From: Planctomyces sp.
GTDB taxonomy: Bacteria > Planctomycetota > Planctomycetia > Planctomycetales > Planctomycetaceae
Direction: 5' to 3'
Length of the DNA: 45,261 bases
Assembly: GCA_005798445.1 (NCBI GenBank)
Contig: SYJG01000079.1
Location: 1-45,261, forward strand
In this document: piece by piece, positions 33,022 through 40,386 of the stretch
How positions within the stretch are numbered: position 1 is the stretch's first letter
Layout of the letters: each line of letters opens with the position of its first letter
Position numbers and translations under genes: made by a program
Notes under the pieces: generated by a model
Told to the model about the DNA's origin: nothing
What the model saw: only the letters and a program-made list of their open reading frames with translations
Database searches by the model: none

Positions 33022-33081
33022 GTAGGGCAGGTTTTCAACCTGCTCGGCAGTCTGGACGAGCAGGTTGAAAACCTGCCCCAC
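33022..33081. repeat. Double-hairpin element upstream of the CoA-transferase gene
   Basis: GGGCAGGTT-TTC-AACCTGCTC (33025-33045) and GAGCAGGTT-GAA-AACCTGCCC (33058-33078). It is the third copy of the family seen at 14396 and 30852. It covers the region where the CoA-transferase promoter would be expected (19 bp before its ATG) and forms the left edge of the decayed patch. Confidence 0.9.
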
Positions 33082-33348
33082 ATTGTCGATAGAATCGCCG
33101 CCGCACTTCTTCGATTCGCAAACGAAGCCGAAGAAAATGTCGAAGCCGTGCAGGCTCGTCTGGTCGCGCTCGATGCGGAGTTCAAAGCGGAAGCCGAGAA
33201 GCTCTCCGCGCACGTCGATCCCACCTCGATTGAGTTGGAAGAACTCACTCTGCAACCGAAGAAGGCGGACATCACGATCAGCCAGGTGGCGCTGGTCTGG
33301 ACACCGTTGTCCGTCGGAGCCGACGGTCAAGCAACGCCTTTGGTGTGA
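33082..33348 (+). pseudogene. 3' remnant of a HerA/DUF87-like ATPase gene
   Basis: An open frame of about 87 codons without a credible start encodes FANEAEENVEAVQARLVALDAEF...EELTLQPKKADITISQVALVWTPLSVG and then stops. This coiled-coil plus 'KPKKxDI...VALxW-P' ending resembles, from memory, the extreme C-terminus of bacterial HerA/DUF87-type ATP-binding proteins. The upstream frame is antisense to the CoA-transferase gene, so the rest is missing and the junction coincides with the double hairpin. It could instead be a small unrelated gene; a deletion remnant is my inference. Confidence 0.45.
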
Positions 33349-33409
33349 TTCCTATTCCTATTCCTATTCCTACTCCTACTCGAATTCGTCCGAGTCGGAG
33401 TAGGAGTGA
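33348..33409. repeat. Hexamer array (ATTCCT)n with an inverted partner
   Basis: Units ATTCCT x4 followed by ACTCCT and ACTCG (33348-33381), then after CGAATTCGTC the complementary CGAGTCGGAGTAGGAGT (33391-33407). Array and partner can pair as an imperfect hairpin. It lies directly after the ATPase remnant's stop. Confidence 0.8.
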
Positions 33410-33524
33410 GACGCCCGCTGCTGGAGACTGCGGCGTCCGCTGGCTAGTGCCGCCATCGAAAGTTGATCGACCACGAGCCGCCATTTTTGACGGAACTCTG
33501 CGGACTTGGTCAAAGAGGCGCGTC

Positions 33525-33728
33525 ATGTCAGGGAAGGCAGCGAAGGTGTTGGTGTCGGAGTGGCAGTGGACGATTTTGGAAGAGTTTCGTCGGTCGAAGA
33601 CGGAACCGCGGTCTGTTTCGGAGCGAGCCGCGATCATCGTGGGCGCGTTCCACGGACGTTCGCAACTCAGGATTCATCGGTCGTTGGTGTTTACGCTCCA
33701 ATACAGGTCTGCGCTCGCGGTGAATTGA
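33525..33728 (+). pseudogene. 5' remnant of an IS630-type transposase
   Basis: About 45 codons starting MSGKAAKVLVSEWQW, then ILEEFRRSKTEPRSVSERAAIIVGAFHGR, match the N-terminal helix-turn-helix start of IS630-family transposases; the sequence then runs into an unrelated tail and stops at 33728. The integrase core (DDE) is absent. No terminal inverted repeats could be assigned. It lies just upstream of the kinase gene. Confidence 0.5.
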
Positions 33729-33743
33729 GGTTTTGGAATACGT

Positions 33744-36700
33744 ATGGCAGAAAACGCTCGGCAAAAGTGCTCGGAATGCGGCGCGATCCTTTCCGAATCG
33801 AGCAAGTCTGATCCGCCGCGTTGTGAGTCTTGTCAGATGACGTCTCAAAATACTCCGTCGTCTGCTCTCAAGACTCCTGGCGATCCGAGTGGTCCGACCG
33901 CACATCTCGCCGCTTCGAAGAGGACGGTCATCATCGGCAGCGACGATGACACTGATCTGAATCAGGCGATGACGCTGGACTTCGTCCCTTCGGCGGACCC
34001 CACCGAGCCGACAGTCTACGCTTCCGATGCGCTTGTGGCGTCGAGAAAGTTGGTCGGACGATTTCAAGTGATCAGCATTCTGGGTCGCGGATCGTTCGGC
34101 ACGGTCTATCGAGCCCACGATCCGTTGCTGGATCGAGAAGTCGCCTTGAAAGTGCCTCGGTTCGGGCCCGACGATCGCGACATGATGGAGCGATTTCATC
34201 GTGAGGCCAAAGCGGCGGCGCGTCTGCATCATCCCAATATTGTCACGCTGTATGAGAATGGTCAGACCGACGAAGGTCCGTATCTGGTCACCGAGTTCAT
34301 CAGCGGCGTCCCATTGTCTCAAAAGCTCAGAGAAAAACGACTCGACTTGCGGACGGCAGTGGATTGGACGAGGCAAATCGCCGAGGGACTCCACTACGCC
34401 CACGCCGAAGGGATCGTTCATCGCGACGTGAAACCGGCCAACATCATGCTGAATCTCGCGGGTCGGCCGCAGGTCATGGACTTTGGGTTGGCGAAACGTG
34501 AAGGGGACATCGAGTCGGGCATGACGATGGATGGGCAAATCGTCGGCACTCCGAATTACATGTCTCCGGAACAGGCGCGCGGGGCGATCGCCGAGATTGG
34601 TCCGCACAGTGATCAATACAGTGTCGGCGTGGTGCTCTACGAAATGTTGTGTGGCCGACCTCCGTTTTCCGGCGATCCGTGGACGATCATCGCGCGAGTC
34701 GCCAACGTCCGCGAGGCACCCCCAGCGCCTCGGTCGGTGAGGCCTGACCTGCCGCGCGATCTCGAAGCGTGCTGCTTGAAGGCGATGGAGAAGGATCCCC
34801 ACTCACGCTATCCGAATCTGCAAGCTCTGGCCGATGACTTGGATCACTGGCTGAGGGGGTTGCCATTGTTGGCTCGGCCGATTGGTCCGGTCGAACGATT
34901 CGCTCGCTGGTGCCGCCACAATCGGATGATCGCGAGTTTGGGTGGTGCGATCACGTTGTTGCTGCTGATCGCAGGGATCGTCGGACCTTGGCTGGCCGTC
35001 GAATTCAATAAATTGGCAACGGCCGCGAAGCGTGATGCCAACGAGGCCAAGCTCGCTCGCGACGATGAGAAGCAGGCACGCCTGGCCGCCGAGCAGTCGA
35101 CTATCGACACCTACACCGAGGCTGGGCTGACCGCCGATCGCAATGGCGATCCGCGCGAGGCGATCTTGTGGTTCGCGAATGCCGTCTCCGCGACCGAGAA
35201 TCATCCGCTGCGCGAGAAGCACAATCGCATTCGGTTTCAATCGTGGTTGCCAAAAATCACGACACCCATTCAGGCCTTTGCACAGCCATCGGTGTGGATC
35301 AAGGAACTGAGCTATCACCCTTCAGAAAATGATCAGTTGCTGACTCTCACACTCAATGGCACATGCGAGTTACTCAACGTGTCTGATGGCAGCCGCGCGA
35401 ACGTCCCGATCGAGGATTGGGTCCATGCCGCAACCTGTAGCCCCGATGGAAAACTGTTGGTCTTGGCATCCAACGCTGAAGTCATTGCCTTCGAGTATCC
35501 CACGAATAAGGAATTCGACCGCTGGAACCACCCTGAGAAAGTAAGCTCTCTGCAGTTCAGTTCGGACGGCCGCTTGCTAGTTGTCGGCGGCGAACGGACG
35601 GTGCAAGTCCGCGATATTCCGAACAAGTCGTTTCGGACTGGTCCGCTGGAAGTCGGCAGTCCCGTATCCTCAGCGGCCATTGCTCGAAATGGCGAATGTT
35701 TCGCGGTTCGCAGCGAGGACAAACAGATCCGAGTTTTTTCTTCCTCAATCGGCCAACTTAATTCCAAGCCTCTGCTGCCCGCCCAGCCCGCGGCGTCCAA
35801 CGTCGCTCCAATTTTCATCGACAACGATCGGCTACTGGTTCTCGACGACTACAAGTCCGCTCGTTGCTGGAACCTCGATCTGGAGACCATCGAATGGGAG
35901 CGGGAGATCAGTCGCGTCTTTGCGTCGGCTCAATCACCCGATGGGATGTGGATTGCTCTCGCGGAAGATTTCGACATTTTGCTGTTGAATGCGGATGCAG
36001 GGTGCTCAGTCGAGAAGCGAATCACATTTCCGCATGTGAATTTCTGCTTGAGCTTTCATCCGCAATGCTCGTTTCTGTTGGCGGGAAGTGCGGACAAGTC
36101 CGTTCGCTTGTTGGAGATTCCGTCCGGAAAGTTGGTTGGCAGCCCAATCCTGCATTGTGACGCCGTTCAGAAATGCGTGTGGTCGCCTGATGGAGCGACC
36201 TTTGCGACAACTCACTGGACGGGCGATTTGACCCGAATCTGGCGACTGAGCGAGGCACAATCGCTGGACTCTGCCATTGCCAATACAGAGTCGACTCCGT
36301 TTGTGCGGTTGAACCAAAGCGGTGACCGCTGGCTCCCTTCGAGTTTTGACAATGGACGGTCTCGGAGCAGCGTTGCAATTCAGGATTCGCGATCTGGGAA
36401 GACAGTCGGCCCGAAACTCTACGGTCCCGGACTCATCAGTGATGCCGACTTCGTTCCCAAATCACCGCTCGTGGTGCTCGCGTGTGGCGGCTCGCGAGAG
36501 GACGCCCGACGTGGATTGCAAGACCAGAAGCTCGACGATCCTGGGTCTGTTCGGTTCGTGAATTCCGAAACGGCTGAATCGGTGTTTGCGGATGTCACGA
36601 CTCCGTCACAACCGATCGCGGTGCGATGCAGCCCGGATGGCCAAACGGTCGTCGTGTTGTGCTACCAAGGCCAAGTCTTATTGCTGGATGCGGCAACAGG

Positions 36701-37553
36701 AAAAGTCCGCGCCGAGGACCAGGCGTTTGAAGGAAAGCCCGCGACTTTTGGCTTTGTGATTCGCGATCGGATTCGGTTTTCGGCACGGGGCGACCAATTC
36801 GTGATCTGGGGCTGCAACGAGATGATCGAACTGCGCAAAACCTCGACGGGTGAGCAACTGTTCGTCCTAAGGCATTCGCCCAATTTCATCCATGACGCGC
36901 AGTTCTCGCCCGATGGGCGGCTGATCGCGACTGGCGGGTCTGATCATACGGCTCGTCTGTGGGACACCAAAACTGGCGAGAATGTTGGTCCGGTTTTGGT
37001 GCATGCCGGATGGGTCTTCAGCGTGAAGTTCAGTCACGACGGTCGGCGCTTGCTGACCGCTTCGTCCGACAAGCAGGCCCGCATCTGGGACGTTGCCACG
37101 GGACGCGCGGAATTGGCGACTCGGGAGCACCTCGACCAAGTCTTCGACGCGACGTTCCTGCCCGGCGAAGAACTGTTGTTGGTGGCCAGTCGCGATGGTC
37201 GACTCACCGCTTGGGACGCGACGCTGGGAAAGTTGATCGCTCCTTCGTGGCGAATGCCAGACATGATCTACCAACTTTCGCTGGAAGGTTCGGGGGCTCA
37301 AGTCATCGCCTCCGGAAGAAGCTCGTCCGTTCGAAGATTCGATCGGAGCCGCTGGATTGTGGCGGGAGACTCGCAACTGAACCGTGAGGATGTGAAGCTG
37401 CTTGGCGAAATTCTGTCCTCGCAGCGCATTCACGAAGGAGGTGCGGCCACCAGCCTGACCTCCGAGGAATGGCTCGAACGCTGGATCAAGTTTCGTAATC
37501 AATACCCCGACCACCCGGTACTCAGGATGCCACGGAAATCCAAAGACGATTGA
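33744..37553 (+). CDS. Membrane Ser/Thr kinase with C-terminal WD40 repeats
   Basis: A 1269-residue protein. The N-terminus has a small zinc-ribbon-like CxxC pair (CSEC at 9-12, CESC at 27-30). The Hanks-type kinase domain spans about 106-370: glycine loop GRGSFGTV (114-121), K136 in VALKV, HRDVKPAN with D228, DFG at 246-248, and SPEQ in the activation segment. All catalytic residues are present. One transmembrane helix (about 396-418, IASLGGAITLLLLIAGIVGPWLAV) is followed by a linker and many WD40 blades (FSPDGRLIATGGSDHTARLWD, FSHDGRRLLTASSDKQARIWD), probably extracytoplasmic. Kinase-WD40 fusions are common in planctomycetes and would couple sensing to phosphorylation; targets are unknown. 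Confidence 0.95.
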   Translation: MAENARQKCSECGAILSESSKSDPPRCESCQMTSQNTPSSALKTPGDPSGPTAHLAASKRTVIIGSDDDTDLNQAMTLDFVPSADPTEPTVYASDALVASRKLVGRFQVISILGRGSFGTVYRAHDPLLDREVALKVPRFGPDDRDMMERFHREAKAAARLHHPNIVTLYENGQTDEGPYLVTEFISGVPLSQKLREKRLDLRTAVDWTRQIAEGLHYAHAEGIVHRDVKPANIMLNLAGRPQVMDFGLAKREGDIESGMTMDGQIVGTPNYMSPEQARGAIAEIGPHSDQYSVGVVLYEMLCGRPPFSGDPWTIIARVANVREAPPAPRSVRPDLPRDLEACCLKAMEKDPHSRYPNLQALADDLDHWLRGLPLLARPIGPVERFARWCRHNRMIASLGGAITLLLLIAGIVGPWLAVEFNKLATAAKRDANEAKLARDDEKQARLAAEQSTIDTYTEAGLTADRNGDPREAILWFANAVSATENHPLREKHNRIRFQSWLPKITTPIQAFAQPSVWIKELSYHPSENDQLLTLTLNGTCELLNVSDGSRANVPIEDWVHAATCSPDGKLLVLASNAEVIAFEYPTNKEFDRWNHPEKVSSLQFSSDGRLLVVGGERTVQVRDIPNKSFRTGPLEVGSPVSSAAIARNGECFAVRSEDKQIRVFSSSIGQLNSKPLLPAQPAASNVAPIFIDNDRLLVLDDYKSARCWNLDLETIEWEREISRVFASAQSPDGMWIALAEDFDILLLNADAGCSVEKRITFPHVNFCLSFHPQCSFLLAGSADKSVRLLEIPSGKLVGSPILHCDAVQKCVWSPDGATFATTHWTGDLTRIWRLSEAQSLDSAIANTESTPFVRLNQSGDRWLPSSFDNGRSRSSVAIQDSRSGKTVGPKLYGPGLISDADFVPKSPLVVLACGGSREDARRGLQDQKLDDPGSVRFVNSETAESVFADVTTPSQPIAVRCSPDGQTVVVLCYQGQVLLLDAATGKVRAEDQAFEGKPATFGFVIRDRIRFSARGDQFVIWGCNEMIELRKTSTGEQLFVLRHSPNFIHDAQFSPDGRLIATGGSDHTARLWDTKTGENVGPVLVHAGWVFSVKFSHDGRRLLTASSDKQARIWDVATGRAELATREHLDQVFDATFLPGEELLLVASRDGRLTAWDATLGKLIAPSWRMPDMIYQLSLEGSGAQVIASGRSSSVRRFDRSRWIVAGDSQLNREDVKLLGEILSSQRIHEGGAATSLTSEEWLERWIKFRNQYPDHPVLRMPRKSKDD

Positions 37554-37586
37554 TGTGATCCCTCCGTGTCGGCCCGACGAGTCAAC

Positions 37587-38351
37587 ATGACGAAAAAACG
37601 CCAACGCCGCCTCATCGCGTTCGACTTGAATCCTCAAGCTGGCATGCCGATTGAGCCGGCTTCGTCCAACCGTGAATGGATGGACCAGAGTCGTGACCGT
37701 TTTGCCTATCGTTGTTTGCCGCTGGTGATCGCGAATCAGGGGGGGTGGATCATCCGCTGCCCCATCAGTTTCAGCGTGCGATGGAATGGTGGACCGGAAC
37801 TCGCGGATCTCAAAGTCCGCAAGCCGCGAAACGGACAGGGCCAATCGGACTACATCGTGAGCCACTTCGGCGGTGGAGTTCTCACGATCTTGTTGCCGTA
37901 TCTGTTTCGAACCCCGCGGGGCGTCAACCTGTGGGTAAAAGGTCCGTCCAATTGGATCAAAGATGGAATTCAACCGCTCGAAGGAATCGTCGAGACCGAC
38001 TGGAACGAATCCACGTTCACCATGAATTGGAAGCTGACTCGCCGCAATCACTCCGTCCGCTTCGAGCAAGGGGAGCCGATCTGCATGATCGTGCCCGTTC
38101 CGCGCGGATTGGCCGAGTCGTTTGATCCGGTCTGCCAACCCTTGTCCACGAACCCGAAGCTCGAAAAAGCTCTCGAACAATGGCGAACAGCGCGAACCGC
38201 ACAAATTGAGCGGCTCACCCGATATCTCGAATCCGAGAGCAAACCTGGCTGGCAGCGAGATTACCTGCTCGGTCGAAAAACCGACGGAACGTCCTTCGTG
38301 GAACATCAAACCAAACTGCAACTGCGCCCGTTCCGGCGAGCAACCAACTGA
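37587..38351 (+). CDS. DUF6065-like protein
   Basis: A 254-residue protein that I associate with the uncharacterised DUF6065 family (from memory). Conserved-looking features are LIAFDLNP near the start, REWMDQSRDRFAYRCLPLVIANQGGWIIRCP (about 30-60), a WVKGPSNWIKDGIQPLEGIVETDW segment, and FEQGEPICMIVPVPRG. It is beta-rich, without signal peptide or membrane segment. No function is known to me. It begins 33 bp after the kinase stop and is followed by the glycosyltransferase gene, so it may belong to that group. ATG at 37587 is chosen; GTG at 37566 is an alternative. Confidence 0.65.
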   Translation: MTKKRQRRLIAFDLNPQAGMPIEPASSNREWMDQSRDRFAYRCLPLVIANQGGWIIRCPISFSVRWNGGPELADLKVRKPRNGQGQSDYIVSHFGGGVLTILLPYLFRTPRGVNLWVKGPSNWIKDGIQPLEGIVETDWNESTFTMNWKLTRRNHSVRFEQGEPICMIVPVPRGLAESFDPVCQPLSTNPKLEKALEQWRTARTAQIERLTRYLESESKPGWQRDYLLGRKTDGTSFVEHQTKLQLRPFRRATN

Positions 38352-38358
38352 TGGAGGA

Positions 38359-38429
38359 TTTTCGATTTCCGATTTTTGATTTTCGATTGAACCGCATCCT
38401 CAATCAAAAATCGACAATCGACAATCGGA
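38359..38429. repeat. TCGATTTT/AAAATCGA inverted repeat
   Basis: The T-rich stretch around CGATTTCCGATTTTTGATTTTCGATTG (38364-38389) is followed by its approximate reverse complement CAATCAAAAATCGAC plus CAATCG repeats (38401-38427). It is AT-rich compared with its surroundings and fills the gap between the DUF6065-like and glycosyltransferase genes; the hairpin with T-rich tracts could attenuate or terminate transcription. Confidence 0.65.
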
Positions 38430-38432
38430 AAC

Positions 38433-39320
38433 ATGCCACGACACGAAATCGTCGTCTGCACCGAAAACACAGACTATCTGGTCTGGCAGACGATGCTGTT
38501 TCATTATTCGTGCGTGACGCATCTGGGACGTCCGCCGATCGTCGTGGTCCACCAGCAGGGTGAACCGCTTCTGCCCGGCTTTGAGCAGATTCGAGCAGCC
38601 GGTGGACGCTTGCAACTCGCGCCGAATTATCGTGATCTGAATGGAATCAGTTATCCGCCGCGCAACACCGCCGGATCACTCAGGCACGTCGAGGCCGATG
38701 CCGACTACATTGTGTTGTGCGACTCAGACATGCTCTTTCTGCAACCGTTTCCGTACGACGAACTGATCCTCTCCGACCGACAAATCAGCTTCGACTATTG
38801 TGGTTATCTTCAACCAGACGCACCCGAGCATCAGCCAACTCTGGACGATGTCTGTCGCCAAGCCGGTATCAATCCCCGCCGGTTACGGAAACCACTCATT
38901 GACGGCGGCGTGCCGCACGTCATCCCCACACGCTGGCAACGACCGCTCAGCGATTCCTGGTTCGAGATGATGGAACTGTTTCCGACAATTGGCACGGAAG
39001 ATTACGGCCAACCTCGCAAAACCTGGCTGACCGCGATGTGGGCTCTCGTGATGTCCATGCACCGCCTGAAACTCAAAGCCGTCTCGACAAAGCTCTGCCT
39101 CACCAACTTTCAAGAAGATCAGCCGATGCCGCTGCTTGATGCCGCGGGTCCAAAAGTGTTGCACTACTGTTACGGCGGGCCGAGCTTTAACAAACGAGAC
39201 TTCGGCACCGCCGAAGCGGCCAACGAATATGTTTGGAAAGTTCCCAAAGATGACGGTTCGATCGCCGGAACCATCCGTCGGCAACTTCGCGATGCTCGCA
39301 AGTTCTACGGCATCGCCTGA
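38433..39320 (+). CDS. GT-A-like glycosyltransferase
   Basis: A 295-residue cytoplasmic protein. EIVVCTENTDYLVWQTMLFHYSC and PPIVVVHQQGEP form the first strands of a nucleotide-sugar-binding fold, and YIVLCDSDMLFL (D97-S-D99) is a DxD metal/nucleotide-sugar motif. The sequence RNTAGSLRHVEADADY before it is of the type seen in small hydroxyproline- or protein-linked glycosyltransferases. VLHYCYGGPSFNKRDF near the C-terminus may bind the acceptor. Exact donor and acceptor are unknown. The gene lies between the DUF6065-like gene and the polyproline mini-gene, which makes a proline-rich acceptor conceivable, but this is only an inference. Confidence 0.68.
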   Translation: MPRHEIVVCTENTDYLVWQTMLFHYSCVTHLGRPPIVVVHQQGEPLLPGFEQIRAAGGRLQLAPNYRDLNGISYPPRNTAGSLRHVEADADYIVLCDSDMLFLQPFPYDELILSDRQISFDYCGYLQPDAPEHQPTLDDVCRQAGINPRRLRKPLIDGGVPHVIPTRWQRPLSDSWFEMMELFPTIGTEDYGQPRKTWLTAMWALVMSMHRLKLKAVSTKLCLTNFQEDQPMPLLDAAGPKVLHYCYGGPSFNKRDFGTAEAANEYVWKVPKDDGSIAGTIRRQLRDARKFYGIA

Positions 39321-39367
39321 TGCGTGATGGCGGTTCATTGAATCCGTGAGGGAAAATCGCGTCTCTG

Positions 39368-39396
39368 TTGAGCAACTCCCTTTGCTTCCGTATATC
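39368..39396 (+). promoter_or_regulatory. Putative sigma-70 promoter of the polyproline mini-gene
   Basis: TTGAGC (39368-39373), a 17-bp spacer and TATATC (39391-39396), each with four of six consensus bases, end 43 bp before the ATG at 39440. This would allow separate transcription of the mini-gene. Confidence 0.45.
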
Positions 39397-39439
39397 TGTC
39401 GTCAGAGTTCTTTCACCACCTTTTGAATGGAGCAGTTTC

Positions 39440-39514
39440 ATGCCATTTCCTCCGCCTCCCCCACCGCTACCGCCGCCACCGCCGCCACTTCCACCTCCTC
39501 TTCCGCCAAGATAA
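39440..39514 (+). CDS. 24-codon polyproline peptide
   Basis: A mini-gene encoding Met-Pro-Phe, then runs of six, six, three and two prolines separated by single leucines, and ending Pro-Arg-stop; 18 of 24 residues are proline. GGAG at 39429-39432 lies 7 nt before the ATG, and a promoter-like pair lies 43 bp upstream. Proline codons vary (CCA, CCT, CCG, CCC all used), so this is not a plain codon microsatellite. A 13-bp GC-rich hairpin follows 27 nt after the stop. Proline runs stall ribosomes without EF-P, so a regulatory leader is one reading; a peptide or modified product associated with the flanking glycosyltransferase and methyltransferase is another. I know no named family for it. Confidence 0.6.
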   Translation: MPFPPPPPPLPPPPPPLPPPLPPR

Positions 39515-39541
39515 TCGCAGCGGTGGAACGGCTGTTCGTTC

Positions 39542-39570
39542 TGACCGCCGGCTCGTTGAGTCGGCGGTCA
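39542..39570 (+). terminator. Strong hairpin after the polyproline mini-gene
   Basis: TGACCGCCGGCTC (39542-39554) pairs with GAGTCGGCGGTCA (39558-39570), 13 bp including one G-T pair, around a GTT triloop. Only TTTCATT follows, so it may be a weak terminator or an attenuator 30 nt before the methyltransferase start. Confidence 0.6.
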
Positions 39571-39600
39571 TTTCATTGACACCTCGGTGCGAGAAGGCTC

Positions 39601-40344
39601 ATGCAGTCACTGTCGACGGAGGAAATCCATCAGATGTTCTCGGATGCCGTCGTCCGTCATGGCCCGCTCGCGGGACTGCGGTACGCCGAGATGACTTCCA
39701 TTGCCAGCTCGCTGTACCCCAAGTTGCTGGGCTCGTACGAGTCCGAGCTGCATCCGTGGATCACTGAGATCTGCGAAGCGGGCTACACCGAGATCATCGA
39801 CGTGGGCTGTGCGGAAGGGTACTACGCCGTCGGGCTAGCGATGCGAGTCCCCAAAGCGGCGGTCTACGCCTACGACACCTACGAAGGATCACGGCAACTC
39901 TGCGCCGCCTGCGCGAAGCTCAACCGAGTGGCAAGACGCCTGAAGATCCGATCGCAGTTTACGGCTGAAGAACTGGGCAGCATTCCCATTCGACATCGCG
40001 GGTTGATCGTCTGCGACTGTGACGGAGGAGAAAACGAAATCTTCACCGATCAATCTCACCGGCAATTCGCCGAATGGGACTTGCTGATCGAAACGCACGA
40101 TTGCTACGACATCACGATCTCAACTCGACTGGCGGAATTATTCCGAGAGACACACGAATTGCGTTCCATCCTCAGCATCGACGATATCCAAAAAGCCAAA
40201 TCCTACGATTACCCGGAACTCGTGGGGCTGGATCTGGCCACTCGTCGAGCGATCCTCGCCGAGTACCGTCCGACGCTGATGGAATGGCATTTTTACTCGT
40301 CCCGATCAGCACTCGCTCGATTTCAGGCCGACCGGCCAATCTGA
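39601..40344 (+). CDS. Class I SAM-dependent methyltransferase
   Basis: A 247-residue protein with the SAM-binding loop IIDVGCAEGYYAVGLA (residues 65-80), an acidic end to strand 2 (VYAYDTYE) and a motif IV region GLIVCDCDGGENEIF. The first 60 residues are a helical cap. The layout resembles FkbM-like and small-molecule or glycan O-methyltransferases; the acceptor is unknown. GAGAAGG lies close before the ATG. It follows the polyproline hairpin, and its expression could depend on read-through of that structure. Confidence 0.75.
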   Translation: MQSLSTEEIHQMFSDAVVRHGPLAGLRYAEMTSIASSLYPKLLGSYESELHPWITEICEAGYTEIIDVGCAEGYYAVGLAMRVPKAAVYAYDTYEGSRQLCAACAKLNRVARRLKIRSQFTAEELGSIPIRHRGLIVCDCDGGENEIFTDQSHRQFAEWDLLIETHDCYDITISTRLAELFRETHELRSILSIDDIQKAKSYDYPELVGLDLATRRAILAEYRPTLMEWHFYSSRSALARFQADRPI

Positions 40345-40386
40345 TAATCTGGCATCCCTGAAATTGATGAACCGAGGAGAACTGCG

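Noticed and set aside
33004-33330. N-terminal extension of the CoA-transferase beta subunit
   Set aside because: The extension translates the double hairpin and the antisense of the ATPase remnant; family similarity starts at ATG 33003.
33348-33409. Hexamer array as a coding region (open frames through IPIPIPTPT or SYSYSYSYS)
   Set aside because: Both frames are products of the simple repeat and join unrelated sequence; no ribosome site or conserved partner sequence is seen.
36867-38321. A 484-codon open frame antisense to the kinase-WD40 and DUF6065-like genes
   Set aside because: The opposite strand encodes clear WD40 repeats throughout; the antisense product has no recognisable motif and is explained by high GC at third codon positions.
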